In this document: in pieces, positions 50,691-62,600 of the stretch | Layout: each line of letters starts with the position of its first letter | Numbering within the stretch: position 1 is the first letter of the stretch | Translations under genes and position numbers: made by a program | Notes under the pieces: generated by a model | The model's database searches: none | What the model was told of the DNA's origin: nothing | The model's input: only the letters and a program-made list of their open reading frames with translations | Assembly (NCBI GenBank): GCA_022829145.1 | Contig: CM040743.1 | Coordinates: 23,410,646-23,474,645, forward strand | Source: Albula goreensis | Taxonomy: Eukaryota > Chordata > Actinopteri > Albuliformes > Albulidae | DNA: 64,000 nucleotides | Direction: 5' to 3'

Positions 50691-50888
50691 AATGCAGTAG
50701 AAAAGCCCTGACCTTTCAGGATTCATCTTAGAGTTTATTTTCTTGTACTTGTTTGTGTGTGATCTGTTACGTTGTTTTGTTTGGTAGAGGATCATTTCTG
50801 AGATATCTTCCCGTTAATTTTGTGGCAGACATGCCACAACATCCTCTGGCCTTGTCTGAGTGAGCTGATGTGGGTCACATACAGTATG

Positions 50889-50892
<4 letters not shown>

Positions 50893-50941
<49 letters not shown>
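50893..50941. repeat. (TG)n microsatellite
   Basis: A perfect TG run of about 49 bases in stt3b intron 1. Confidence 0.97.
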
Positions 50942-50942
<1 letters not shown>

Positions 50943-51359
50943 ATAGCTGGGTGGCCCCATATGTGGACCATGTCACTACACAGTGTTTCTCAATGTGGTC
51001 ATTTAGCTTTACTCCCATAGTGGGTGTGTGTACAGCCTGTAATCAGTGCAGGTGGCCAGCCCACTGCAAGGGAAATGGTTTTTCAGCTTTGGGCATATGT
51101 GCAAAGTAATTAAGCATTTTGTTGTTTTGATCTTTGTTCCAAGGAGTCCAGATTGTGGTCGACATAAGAAGTGCCCTTATCCTTCAATATAAACTCATGT
51201 GATTTGTGTTTACTTTTCCTTGAATGATAGAATGCCAGGATTGACGCCTGGAGATGTCCTTGGCAGAGTTAAAGCATTCCTGAGTGTGACCATTATGTCT
51301 AATTTGCTTTCTGTGATGGAAGCTTTCAGATTGTTTTAGGGGAGGTTGATTCTAACCTG

Positions 51360-51740
51360 CAGTACACGGTGGAAGATTTAAAGAAAGGAAAGAAAAAAAA
51401 AAAAAACAGACGAAAGGCTTTGGGGGAGAGGCTCACCTGCACCACCGGCTCACGGCACCTGAGCGGCAGATGCTGTCTTCGGACCGGCACTCCATCAGCC
51501 AGCACAGAGCCTGCTAGAATGTATGAAAATCCTTAATGCGCTTGGCAAGACTGCATTAACGGCCCCATGGAAAGACAATCGCGAATAGAGGCACGGGGGA
51601 GGAGGTGGAGGAAAAAAGACTTTGCTTCAGTTGTCTGTGAGATTGTTTAGAAAATATAATTTCCAGATACGGAGAGTGAAGCGACAGCAAACGAGGGAGC
51701 GAAAGTGCTTTCTGTGGTCGGATTAATCTCCACCCCCTGC
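51360..51740. promoter_or_regulatory. GC-richer patch upstream of stt3b exon 2
   Basis: Locally GC-rich sequence with CpG (CACCGGCTCACGGCACCTGA at about 51439, GAAGCGACAGCAAACGAGGG at about 51678) and E-box words (CACCTG at 51436-51441 and 51455-51460), following an A-rich tract at 51393-51408. It has no coding potential. An enhancer is possible but the evidence is weak. Confidence 0.18.
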
Positions 51741-53713
51741 TTCCATAGTGTGAAAAGAGACAATGGCCCAGTTGTATGTCTGAGTTTTATCAAAAATAGT
51801 CTCCACAGGCAGATTTGACACTGGGCTCGGTCAACCCCCCACTATGCATTTGGTTTCCATTTTATCCACAGTTTAAAGAACAGCAGCTCCCCTCACTGCT
51901 GGCAGTATTTCTCTATGCAATGCTCTATGACCCACTAATATAGAATATTGCAGTCTAACACAAATCACCATTTTTTTTTAAAGCACATTTATGAAAGCGC
52001 TGTTCCATCAGATCAAAAGAATGTATGAAGGTTGAACTGTTTGTACACAGTGTTATCGTTGGTGTCAGCAAATTCACCTGATCCAGTTCTTTTCACCGTT
52101 ATCTTTTCCTGCATTTACCTGTACTTACAGAACCATTGAACTACACAGCCCATTTGTAGAGCTGAAAGCACACAGGCGAAAACTGAATCGAGAGTGCGTT
52201 TACGCAACTGTGGTATCAAAGCTGTGGCATCAAACCCTTTGTAGTGGGACTAATTTCAATTTCTATTATGAGTCATGAGTAGTTCTTAAATAATATCAGG
52301 TGATTTGAATTGTGATTCCATGGGCAAATATTTGAATAACTGAATTTCTAGTCTTCTGAATATTCCTAAAGCAATGCAAGGTTTTACCAGAGTTTCTTTG
52401 CTTGTCATTTCTTATTCTTATTCTGCTGAGACTGATATTAGCACACAGCTTTGATGCTGTTGAAGACCTTTTTCTTAGCCCAGCCTCAAGAAATATAAGC
52501 ATTTGTTAGATGTGTGTGTTAGAGTTTGCATAACTGCAAGCATGTAATGAAGCGGGGAAACAAGCTACGTCGGACTACTTCAAGCTACTACTCTTCCTTA
52601 GCAACAGATAGACAGTTATTGGGGTGTCACCGTAGGAAGAGTCCCCCCTCTGCTCCAGTCAGTCAAGACATGCCCTAAAGCACCTCTCCTGGTTTTGAGG
52701 TACATGATAGTCAGAGCGAAGACTGCTGGCAGTTAGGGGGACACTGTGGTATCTCTCCTCTTTGCTGGGGGTTCTGACTGCACAGAACTGCCCTGTCTCT
52801 GTGAGAAGCATGCCTCTCCAGGGGTCTCTCCCCATCTCATGCCCGCAGCAGGCTTTACCGCTGCTCGTTCCGTGTGAGTCATTCGCTTGATGGCTTGGAA
52901 GACTTCCCTCACATGCTCATCTCATATCGCCTCAGCTGCCCCATGCCAGGACCACACTCCAGTGACTCATCTGCGATGTGTTCAAGTCTGGATGAATTCT
53001 GACCATATGAGCGTCTTTGTACAAAAAGAGCAAGTTCAACTCCCTAGCGCAGCCATTTGGGAACGCTAGCATCCTGCCGGAGGCTGTCTCCTCCTTCAGA
53101 TGTTCTGGTTGTCAAGGTGAAAGTTGACCTTACTGACCAGTGTAATGGCCAGTCGGGGGCAGCGTTGGGAGGTGAAGCATTGATTTTCGTTCTCAGAAAA
53201 TGACCGTTGACCTGTTTGAAAATGACTGTTCTGAAAATGTACGATTGCTTTGACTGCAGGGTTTGCCCGAGGGCTGCCCCGAATCTCTTCGATGTGGTCT
53301 TCACAGGAAATGGGCAAAATGTGAATCCCAGCTGGCTTTTCATTTAGTGTTCATTGCTTTGTTTAGGTGTTTCAGGTCTTTGTGGTTCAATTACTCCTCA
53401 TTATTACATATTGTTTGATTGTGTCGGAATGTTGTCGGATGCACCATTTAACTGCCAGGCAACAGAACCAACAAAGAACATTACGATTATTTAGTCCATC
53501 CTACTTGAAATTATGCTTGACTTAACAGCTAGCATTCAGAAATGAAGAGGTGATCAGGCTGCTATCTTAGGCTTTTGTTTGCTTGTACATCAATCTGAAC
53601 AGCCTTCAGTGGAAGCTAACTGAAGCATGAAAAACTAAGCACATGGTCATGTTTGCCTTCTCTGTGTGTGCACTAGCCCTTATACTGACTGCAACCTTAT
53701 CCCTATCTTGCAG

Positions 53714-53822
53714 GTTCAACTACAGGTCAACGCATCACCTCACCACAAATGGGTTCTACGAGTTCCTCAACTGGTTCGACGAGAGGGCTTGGTACCCATT
53801 GGGAAGGATTGTGGGGGGAACT
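53714..53822 (+). CDS. stt3b: stt3b coding exon 2
   Basis: The first base completes the Trp86 codon, followed by 36 codons: [20 protein letters not shown], then [16 protein letters not shown] (residues 87-122). The acceptor is ATCTTGCAG|G and the donor GGAACT|GTAAGT (phase 0 at the 3' side). Human STT3B differs only at LASH against LTTN in the HL-xx-GF segment. The exon encodes the first part of the large ER-lumenal loop EL1 next to the HEFDPW metal-binding motif; this loop lines the acceptor and glycan sites. The apparent longer open frame into the following intron is read-through, not coding. Confidence 0.97.
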
Positions 53823-56718
53823 GTAAGTACAGACTGTTTTTGCTGTATGAGCACCAAAATAAAAAAATTTGACCAGCATACCAGCTGTGGGGGACATCTG
53901 TTTGGTGCTGTCCAGCTTGGGGCAACATTAGGACACTGTCATTTCCCAGGTGATCGACCGCTCCCCGGCCTTAGCAGAAGCCTTGGCAGGAGCCACCAGG
54001 CCATTAATTTGACAGATTTACAGGCTCGTTGTTGTTTACCAATGGGACTTTGCAGTTGTGAAATGGAGCTGCTATCATCATGAGTTACTCCCGCCCAATT
54101 CCGGCGGATTTATTTCCCCTCCCATTTTCTCCAGCCGTGTGGGCCCTTCCCACAAACTCCCCCTTCCCCAAAAGACATCAATACAAACAGCCAGCTCCTC
54201 TCATGTCCAGATTTGAGCGTTCATGCTGTGAGGTAATTACCATTGTTGGTGGCCTGGCCGCTGCGTCTGCGTCAGCGTCCTACAGGCCCAAATATGCCTC
54301 CCTGTACACGTCTTCACTGTGCTCAGCTATAATGGCAGCCCTGGTCTCTCACTCTTCCATACTGCATTTACTCACCGCAGGGGAGAACAGAGTGGAGAGA
54401 GGGAGCAACACTCACCTTTTACTGAGAAAGTACCATAGTGAGGTGAGCTGACAGCCGCTAGCCTGCTGTTGCCGCCTTTAACTGTAGACGTGGGAGGGAG
54501 AGAATGTGGAGTGTGCGAATGCACTGGGTGAATCAGTGCCAAGGCTGGGTTTTTTTTTTTTTTTTGCTCAATAATTCTGAAGGATTACACTGCTGCTAAT
54601 TTTGTATTGTATCAGACACTTTGCTCAATAAGCTTTGTCTTCGGCTGAGTCACTGAACCGCGTCCAACCCGACCAGTGAAAAGAAAGTGCTCACCCAAGC
54701 CATCCACACCGCAGATGAGCAATGAGCCGTTAGGCGTAGCCACTGGCACTTTAGGCCATCACAATGTCAGAGCTTCTGTCGTTATGCGCAGTAAGACAAT
54801 GCAGGACAACAGCAGTGTAATATTCCTTTTTGGAAGTTTTAATACCTTGTTTAAAATGAGGAGTGATTGGAGTGAAGAAGCTGAAGAATTATCAGAATGA
54901 AATAACATCTCTGATCTTTTACTGTCCTTTTGTCCAAATTCCTCCCTCTCTCCTTAACCCCGCCCCCCGAATGATAATTAAAGCAGCTTTTAGGTATGAC
55001 AGCTCCCATTATCTGTGTATGTTGACACAGGTCTCCATACAGATAAATCACACTGTGTACTCAGCAGGTATCAGTAATGTGTCAGTGAGTGCCTTCTCAT
55101 AATGTCTGTTTTTGGCAATAAACCTCCCTTTGTTACCATATCTCTGGAAAAAAGAGCAAGAGCAGAGTTTAGCATTGTCAGGCTAGCTTTTGCTGTAGCA
55201 TGGAAGTAATTTCAGCATCTGTTGTTTTGGGCAATTAAAACGGTAATTATTTAGTGCTTATTTTTAATGCGCCGCATTAGCAGGAAAGCAACCCGCAGGA
55301 CACTGCGATGGGGAGATAATTTGGGAGCAGGGTGCTGTAAAGCGCTGATTGAGGGAGCACTGCTCCCTCTGGGCCCCACTGATTATGGATTTAAGATGGG
55401 GGCCTGGGGTACAGGAGTGACAAACACCCCAGTTGCCTTATGCTGTGCCGGCATTATTTAGACACAGACACAATGGTTAGGCAGCAGGGACGTGGGCATG
55501 CACACGCAGCTAATGAGTTCTGAGCCTGGCCTATCCACACAGGCAAGAGAACTGCTGATTATAGAGTGGGTAAGACTCCACCAGTAGGTCAAGTGAGTAC
55601 AATCCCAAGTGTTAGAGCCACTCATGGTCTAGCCAATAAGCATGTTTCGGGGTCTCTACGATCCTTGAAAATCTGCTGGAATATTTTCCATCCAGGAAAG
55701 TGATGAAGAATGCTCGTTTGTTTTACTGTCCTTGAAATTCAGGTTGACTGTTCAAATAAAAAAACCCCTTCACAACAAAAGTTCATTTTTTTAAGCCATA
55801 GTAATTGTGAAGTACAGGATATTACTGGAGCCTCGAAAGTCATTTGGATGTCAGTGTTTTTTCCTAAATATAGAATAATAGCTCCAATAGAAATGCCGAT
55901 GCAATGTAAATCATGCCCTCTTAAAACCGAAAATAATGAAACTCTCTTTTTAAAGAAATTACTTTCAATAGGTTACTGTACAAATTCCCCAAGCCCACAT
56001 TTTACACAGCGTATATAAGCATACAAGCTTTGCATAATAATAATATCCCTGCTGTTAAAACACCATTGTGTTTATTAATGTGATCATTCACAGAATACAG
56101 ATGCGCAATATACAGAAAACATGTTATTGTGCATCCCCAGTTTTTGAGTTTTCAATGCCAACTAACAACAAGTGCCAAACCCTGAAGAATAGGCTGAACT
56201 GCACACTCATGAAATGCTTTATCATTGTCTTTCGCCATTGAACTTTGCCAAGTTCATTTGAGAAAGTTAAATATGGATGTTATATTACATTCTTTATTAA
56301 ATTACACATATTAAATGTTGGCCAGTTTATACTAAGATTTATTTTGTTAAATAATGCACTGTATTGAATTCTCAATGCTACATAAATAAAGAAGAGACCT
56401 TGCATGCCCCTTTATACTTGACATTGAGATGCTACTGAATATGAAGATATTATTTTTTTTTTTTTTTTTTTTTTTTTTTACTGTGCATGGTCTTTATATT
56501 TTAGTCCTTTTCTAGTTCTGGCTGGTCAATAAGGTGTTATAACATCGACTGAAACACTGGCTATTAAACAAGCATATCTGCTGATAGCACTCAAGCCATT
56601 ACAAGGCCGATTCTGATGTTAAACAATTGAAAGCAATGCACTTTGCCCCAGATACAGATGTCTGTTTAGGAGTCATAATTCAACCGAGCACTTCCTTCCC
56701 TTCCTACCATTTCTGCAG
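53823..56718 (+). other. stt3b: stt3b intron 2
   Basis: A 2,896-bp intron from GTAAGT to TTTCTGCAG. It contains poly-T tracts at 54550-54565 and 56453-56479. Between about 54960 and 55400 is a complex block with AATTAAAACGGTAATTATTT and AATGCGCCGCATTAGC words (candidate conserved element, listed in the findings). No exon is recognised. Confidence 0.93.
56453..56479. repeat. poly-T tract (27)
   Basis: Twenty-seven consecutive T about 240 bases before stt3b exon 3. It is too distant to be the polypyrimidine tract of the acceptor and is a simple repeat. Confidence 0.9.
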
Positions 56719-57006
56719 GTATATCCAGGTTTGATGGTCACCGCTGGCCTTATCCACTACGTGCTGAACCTGCTGCATGTGACGGTGCATATCCGGGACG
56801 TGTGTGTCTTCCTGGCGCCAATCTTCAGTGGCCTGACCGCCATCTCCACCTTCCTGCTGACCCGTGAGCTCTGGAACCAGGGGGCTGGGCTGCTGGCTGC
56901 CTGCTTCATCGCCATCGTCCCCGGCTACATCTCCCGCTCTGTCGCCGGCTCCTTTGACAACGAGGGCATAGCCATCTTCGCCCTCCAGTTCACCTACTAC
57001 CTTTGG
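56719..57006 (+). CDS. stt3b: stt3b coding exon 3
   Basis: Ninety-six codons (residues 123-218), phase 0 on both sides, acceptor TTTCTGCAG and donor CTTTGG|GTAAGG. It begins VYPGLMVTAGLIHYVLNLLH and ends FTYYLW. It encodes transmembrane helices of the conserved STT3 core (around VCVFLAPIFSGLTAIS and LLAACFIAIVPGY) and the second acidic motif in GSFDNEGIAIF (D202, E204; yeast Stt3 D166 and E168), which coordinates the catalytic divalent metal with the motif in exon 1. The VPGYISRSVAGSFDNEG block is identical to human. The exon is markedly GC-richer than its introns, as expected for coding DNA. All catalytic residues are intact. Confidence 0.98.
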
Positions 57007-59205
57007 GTAAGGAGTCTCACCCACTCAACTTTAAATTTCTGCAGTTTCTGCACAGACACAGGCTACCATTTGCACTACTGGAGATATTGACAGTCATCCA
57101 GATAAACTTCCAGCCCACATTGCTACGCCATATTGTTGCTGTTTAGCTCATATTGCAGTTTTCACTCTTTTTTTGTGTTTCCTCAGTGCTGTTTTTGAAC
57201 CCAATTACAGGGCTGACAAATTGTGCTCCAGTGTGCTATGTCTAGAAGGCAGGCAAGCTGTTGAGAGGAACACTCTGGTCAAAATCCATAATTTGATATG
57301 TTGTATAATATGTATGAAACATTACCTTGATGGCTTAGAATGATTCTTCCAAAGTACAGTTAGCCCAGAGCTAAACTCGCCGTTTTCTGACTGCGGATCA
57401 CATAATTGGGCTAAGGAAGCCTTGAGCTGCTGCTGTTAGTCAGTAGGAGGAAGCAGAATTTTTTTTTTGTAAAGATGTACTACATCTCAAAACAGGAGTA
57501 TTCACCTTGCACAAATTGCACTTCTCTGCAGTCAATCAAAGTGATTGCTGACCTCCATTACAATATCTAGTAGAGCCAGCCTGCTGTACCAATGATTGTT
57601 GAAAATATTAGATTTATATAGGTTATTATTTTTCTGTTTGAATGGAGAATTCAGAAGGCCTGAATAATGACAGATCTGTCAATACACTTTTCCCATTTTA
57701 TGGGTAAAAGTACTCATCCAGTTTCTCAGTGGATGCTGGCAATATCCAGACTGAAGCATAATCTCAGGGTACAGGTGTCATTGACTATATTTTTCCTGCA
57801 CTTGAAATGCTTTTCCTTTTGTATGGCCATTGGGCAGCTGCCTCCCTTTACGATCCCATTCAATGACTTTACGTGCGTAGCGAGAATGAGGTCACGGCAA
57901 ACTGCGGACGAGAAATTCTCGCACGAGCTGTATCGAATCAACCTTTCTCTGGGCGCTAGGTTTCTCCTTCAGCTCACGCAATCGATTTCTCCTTCACGGG
58001 TGCCATGCTGGGCTGCTCAGGATAAGAGAGGGGACACGCATCGGTGATGCCATGGGCTCACTCCCATATAAGTCACATTTAAGGATAGTTGCGTTAATGG
58101 AGCAAATGGGGTCCTATTCAGCACAAACTCAAGGATAATGCAAGTGAAATACAGTGCAAGGATGAGCATTCATTGCAACATGTTCTTTTCCCCTATGCTG
58201 GCACACTGCTTGGTGTATGATAAACATGCTGCCGACTCAGTGATGCTACTTATAAATGACTGCACTGTCAGACAGCAAGCCTGTGTGCTGGCGCTAAAGG
58301 AGTGAAATGAATGTGACCGACTGTGAGATCAAGGCTGCCTTCAAATACTTTCCCTTAGGTTACCTTCCCTGTCCACTCATCTCCTTGTGACCTGGAAGAA
58401 GCAAACTTGCTGTAATGACTGGCAATTGATTCATAAATGAAGGAAGAAATAACAAGTAGTCCTTGTTCAACATCTTCGGTGAAGGATACAGCATTGTGAG
58501 CAAGCCCTGGAATGCTACATTCCATACTAGTAATTGAAAGGATGGCAGAAAACCAAGGGTGCAACTGGAGGAAAAGAATGAAAAGAGGATTTATTTTTTA
58601 AATATCACCATGACTTCAGATCTCAAAAGGATAGTGCTAATTCAATCAGTATTTAATCAAGTTTTAGTTATTTTCTTTTTGTATATAAAAGAATTGTCTC
58701 GATGTGTATTTATAATTAAAGTCATTAAGGCCTTATATAGCTAATATTAAATCTCTCTAAGCTTGTTGTTCACCTTGACCTTATCTTGCTTTGGTCTCTT
58801 GCAAAAATAAACCAAGGTGTCGGTTCTATTGTGAAGGCAGCCAAAAAATTAACTTTTAACTGGCTTTATACAGTAGTCAGGTATTGTTTGCTGATAATTA
58901 TCTTGCTACCTGGGTAACCTAGCTTTCAAACTTAAAGTACAGCAAAGTAAAGCCTCTAGTATAACATTACCTTGCTAACTTTTGTTTTCAGTCGTATTCT
59001 CTCTGGCATTTATGCTCACATACTATATGTGCATGTGTAACAAATAGAGCCTACCACACTGATTCCTTAAGCTTCAATTCTTTGCTCTGCAGTCTCCTTA
59101 GCCAGTCACTTGCGGTAATCTATCCATCTAAGGTAAACTATGAGTCATCATGCAATCATGTGATAATCAGTATGTGTGCACAGACACTGCTGTAGGTAGT
59201 CTTAG

Positions 59206-59226
59206 TTTTTTTTTTTTTTTTTTTTT
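59206..59226. repeat. poly-T tract (21)
   Basis: A mononucleotide T run in stt3b intron 3. Confidence 0.9.
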
Positions 59227-60676
59227 GTCTGATATTTGTAAATTTTCCTTCAGGCAATGTGCAAATGAATAAAAATAAAAAACAGCTTGTTGACTTGCTT
59301 TAGAATTTAATAGAAAGCAAAACCCAGAGTGAATTCAGTAGTTTAGATTCTTAGTTACACTTTCCTAGGTTCTAATTTACCCATTTCACCTTCTTCTCAT
59401 TCTTTGTTTCCTTGTGATGTGTCCAGGAGGCAGGGAGAGGAAGCAAGAAAAATGTGTGAAGTGTTCGAACACACTTCAATTATTCAGTTGCCTCTGCATT
59501 TGTGCTAATCCACAAAGCCATCCAGGCCCACTCATGTCCCTCTTGGTAATGGATATGTTCCCCCTATACCTCTCCCAGTTTTATCATTCTATGTGTAACT
59601 AAAGCATCTGTCCAGCCATGAGAAGATTGAAGCCTCCTACCTGACCTGAGTAGAATGAATATTCTTTATATAGAATGTGAACCCAGATCCTCCTGATGTC
59701 TCTCCAGGCTGCACTGCCTTAGGAAGGATCGGGGCAGTGAAGCTGCAGGAGGCTGGTCGTTTGTCCAGGGACACTGTCCTACTGTAATCTCAAGCCCCCA
59801 CTTTTGCCCCCAAGTAATTGGATGCTGCAACATTAAACCTTAATTGTTCATAAAAATGTTATTGCCTGCCAGGCAGTTGTTGCACTCCAATAGTAAGTGA
59901 TTCATAATGGGACAAGACCGCTACCTGAGTACTGTAGTCATGCATTTTAATTTCCTTCCAGTTTTCTAAACAACCTGCAGTGGAAACATCTGACCAGACA
60001 GTTTTATTCATGAATTCAGTTAGCCTACAGCAGGGAATCTCAAACTCCAGATCTGAAGGGTTATTGTGCAAGTTTTTGCAGCATTCTTTAAATCATCCTT
60101 GGAAACAGGGCATGTGAACTATTAACCAGTTGGTGATGTAGTGCAGAAATGCACTAAAAACAAAAACACTGCAACCCTCCAGGAGTTAGAAGCCTGAGGC
60201 AGATGAGGAAACCTTCCGGCCCTTTGGGCATGGGATAGCAAATTCTCTGGTCCAGATGGGCAGAGTTGTCCTTATTAGGCCACAGATGTGTCTTCTGGCA
60301 GTGTGAGTTTGCATAATCTCTTTCAAACGGGGTGTTTTACAAGCTCCTGCAAAATGAGACACTGCCATTCATGGACCTTAATTTTATCTAACAAAACAAA
60401 ACAGCGTCTCGTACGTGCACAAAATTTTGCCATTATCAGTCTCATTTACAGCCATTTGTTGCAGCATCTTTCCTCATTCCATTGTAAGATGCTTCCTCTG
60501 ACTCTAGTCAGGACCATCATTATTTCACCATTCATTTTATCTCTTATAACCTGTTCAACTGCCATGGCTTAATCTTCCCAGGTTTCTCTTTTTTTCGTAA
60601 TCTATAATTGAATCCTCTCACACCCATGAGACCTGCCCTTTTTAACACTAATACCAGCACTCGCTACCTTCTCCTG

Positions 60677-60700
60677 TCTCTCTCTCTCTCTCTCTCTCTC
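60677..60700. repeat. (TC)n microsatellite
   Basis: A perfect TC run of 24 bases in stt3b intron 3. Confidence 0.95.
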
Positions 60701-61020
60701 GGTCTCTGCGTACAATGTTGTCCAAATTTACTCTGAATTGACTCAAAGCTTAAAATGAATTAGCCGCATTGTGCCATTGTGTGTGTCTGTCTGAGGAAAA
60801 CACACTTTCATGCAGTGTTCCCCTGGGTTTAGAATCTTGCCTTGGCTAGTGCCTGCAACCTCCCCTACTGTTTTTGGGCGTCCGCACCTGCACTGTTGTT
60901 CGCCAATTGATCTGGAGGTCAACAGAGTGTCTGTAATGCTTTATTAGAAGCTTTCTGCAGAGGGCTGCATTTTCTCCCTCCTACTTGCATCCATGTCCTG
61001 CTGAGGAGAAGATTTTTTTC

Positions 61021-61026
<6 letters not shown>

Positions 61027-61067
<41 letters not shown>
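61027..61067. repeat. (CT)n-(AC)n compound microsatellite
   Basis: A CT run at 61027-61056 followed by ACACACACACA and then more TCTCTCTC; a pyrimidine-rich tract about 1 kb upstream of exon 4. Confidence 0.95.
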
Positions 61068-62040
61068 TTCTCTCTCTATCTGTCCCCTTGATGATACAGA
61101 ATGATCTCTTCCAAGCATTTTTTTTTACTGTAGACCTAAGATATGTGGGTTTACACTGGCTAGAGATATGATTCCAAAGTCATCTAACAGCTGTCCATGG
61201 CAACACCCAAGGGAATAACTGCAGTCGTTTCTGTGTTTTCAAAAGCTGTGAAGCTGGGAGTGAAAGGTGATCCTCTTTGTCCATTTGTATGCAAGAACCA
61301 AGGAGTTTTGAAACTCCGTCGGTCCAACAATTTCAGCTTGGTTATAAAGAGGAGGGAATTGGTTCTCAGATATTGTAGGCAGGGGTACAGGGTGTTTCTA
61401 CTGGTATAGGGGGAGTGTCTACCATTGGGGTGGATGCATTTGGATTTAGAACATCTGTTTATTAGTCGAGAGGATGTATTTGGAGCTGGAGAGGGGTCAG
61501 TCTGTCGGTAGGTCAGCCAGCATCACAGCAGACTGCAGAGTATAGAACCAGTTTGTCCTCCCTGATCAAGCTTTTAATGCAGTGTGTCAGGGGAGACTTC
61601 TGCTTTCATATCTCAGCCATTTGTGCTAGGACACAAATATACCGCATTCATAGAAGGTCAGGGCTGCCTTTGACAGCACATCTCTGTCTCACTCTGTGCT
61701 GTGAACAGTGTCAGAAGCAGAGCTCCAGACAGCTGTGCATTGTGTGGCGACTGGGTGCAGCAGACAAAGCGTCGCACCAGGAGACATCTACACAGATACT
61801 TTTCACGCTTGATTTTCCCCCCGCTCAAGGAAGATTTAGCCCTAATTATAAAAGCGTTTAAAGTCTTCGAATGGGTCCGCTAATAGCTTTCACTTAAAGC
61901 TGCTTAATTTGACTTTGTCTCCTCTGTAGCGAGGAGGGTCCTTGTTGAATTATGGATGACTGTGTTGAAGTGTTGCAAGTTGTTGTTAACCGTTTCCTTT
62001 CTTTGTGCCCTTTCTTCTCTCTCCTCTCCTAACCTCACAG

Positions 62041-62106
62041 GTGAAATCTGTTAAAACTGGATCTGTTTTCTGGACAATTGGCTGCTGCCTTTCCTACTTC
62101 TACATG
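62041..62106 (+). CDS. stt3b: stt3b coding exon 4
   Basis: Twenty-two codons (residues 219-240), phase 0 both sides: VKSVKTGSVFWTIGCCLSYF then YM. The acceptor is CTAACCTCACAG and the donor TACATG|GTGAGT. Human STT3B has VKSVKTGSVFWTMCCCLSYFYM, so only two positions differ. It encodes a short ER-membrane helix region that follows the FDNEG segment. The next exon, expected to start VSAWGGYVFIINL, is not found before 64000, so the gene continues off the right edge. The later WWDYG peptide-binding motif is therefore not visible here. Confidence 0.97.
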
Positions 62107-62125
62107 GTGAGTAACAACAACTGCT

Positions 62126-62139
62126 GTTGCTATGGTGAC
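62126..62139. promoter_or_regulatory. RFX X-box-like motif
   Basis: GTTGCTATGGTGAC fits the palindromic X-box consensus GTTGCCATGGCAAC with two mismatches. It lies 20 bases inside intron 4. It is a motif match only; such sites also occur by chance. Confidence 0.25.
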
Positions 62140-62369
62140 AGACTAGGAAGGAAGCAGGAACCTATGTGAAAACACGCTGCCTTAACACAGTGGCTAGCTT
62201 TATGTGGCCGACATTAGGATTTGGAAATGCTGCTGCAGTTGGCAGGAGTTCCATTGGGAGTACATATAAAATGAAATTGAATAACCCTGAGAGCCAAGTT
62301 TTAACAAGAGATTATGATTCTGAATTGAAACTGACAAAAAGATGAACACATTGAGCCATTAAAAGCAAT

Positions 62370-62600
62370 GCACAGCTTCCCTGTTGTCAGAGATAATTGC
62401 GAGTGAAGAATATACGATTAAAAGATGATGCCGCCTATCGTCACCTCTTCATTTTCTAACGATTGAGAGGTGAAAAGAGAACGCAAAACACACGCCTCCC
62501 AATCCCTTGTGGTAAATTTTGCTCATTAGAAAAAGATGTCAGGTGAGATGGATTGGAAAAACTAGGCTCCATCCATCACATTGAGTGTCTAAGCTCCGAG
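62370..62600. promoter_or_regulatory. candidate conserved non-coding block in stt3b intron 4
   Basis: Complex, non-repetitive sequence with words such as GAGATAATTGCGAGTGAAGA, ATACGATTAAAAGATGATGC, TTTTCTAACGATTGAGAGG and TTTTGCTCATTAGAAAAAGA. CpGs persist without a GC-rich context, which is unusual for neutral vertebrate DNA. No alignment is available to confirm it. Confidence 0.27.

Larger units (their letters stand above)
18731..53713 (+). other. stt3b: stt3b intron 1 (about 35 kb)
   Basis: The intron runs from GTAAGT at 18731 to the acceptor ATCTTGCAG ending at 53713. It splits the Trp codon of DPW|FNYR (phase 2). It holds the transposon, SINE, LINE-like and microsatellite features listed separately. 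The remaining unique DNA shows no coding exon I can identify on either strand. All long open frames in it look like chance. Several AT/GC-balanced, non-repetitive blocks are flagged as candidate conserved elements. A nested non-coding transcript cannot be excluded from sequence alone. Confidence 0.9.
57007..62040 (+). other. stt3b: stt3b intron 3
   Basis: A 5,034-bp intron from GTAAGG to CTAACCTCACAG. It holds a poly-T at 59206-59226, (CT)n tracts at 60677-60700 and 61027-61056, and a candidate conserved block at 61760-61980 just before exon 4. Other open frames are chance. No nested gene is recognised. Confidence 0.93.

Noticed and set aside
53643-54083. 146-codon frame spanning stt3b exon 2
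   Set aside because: Only 53714-53822 is exon; the flanks are intronic read-through and carry perfect acceptor and donor sites.
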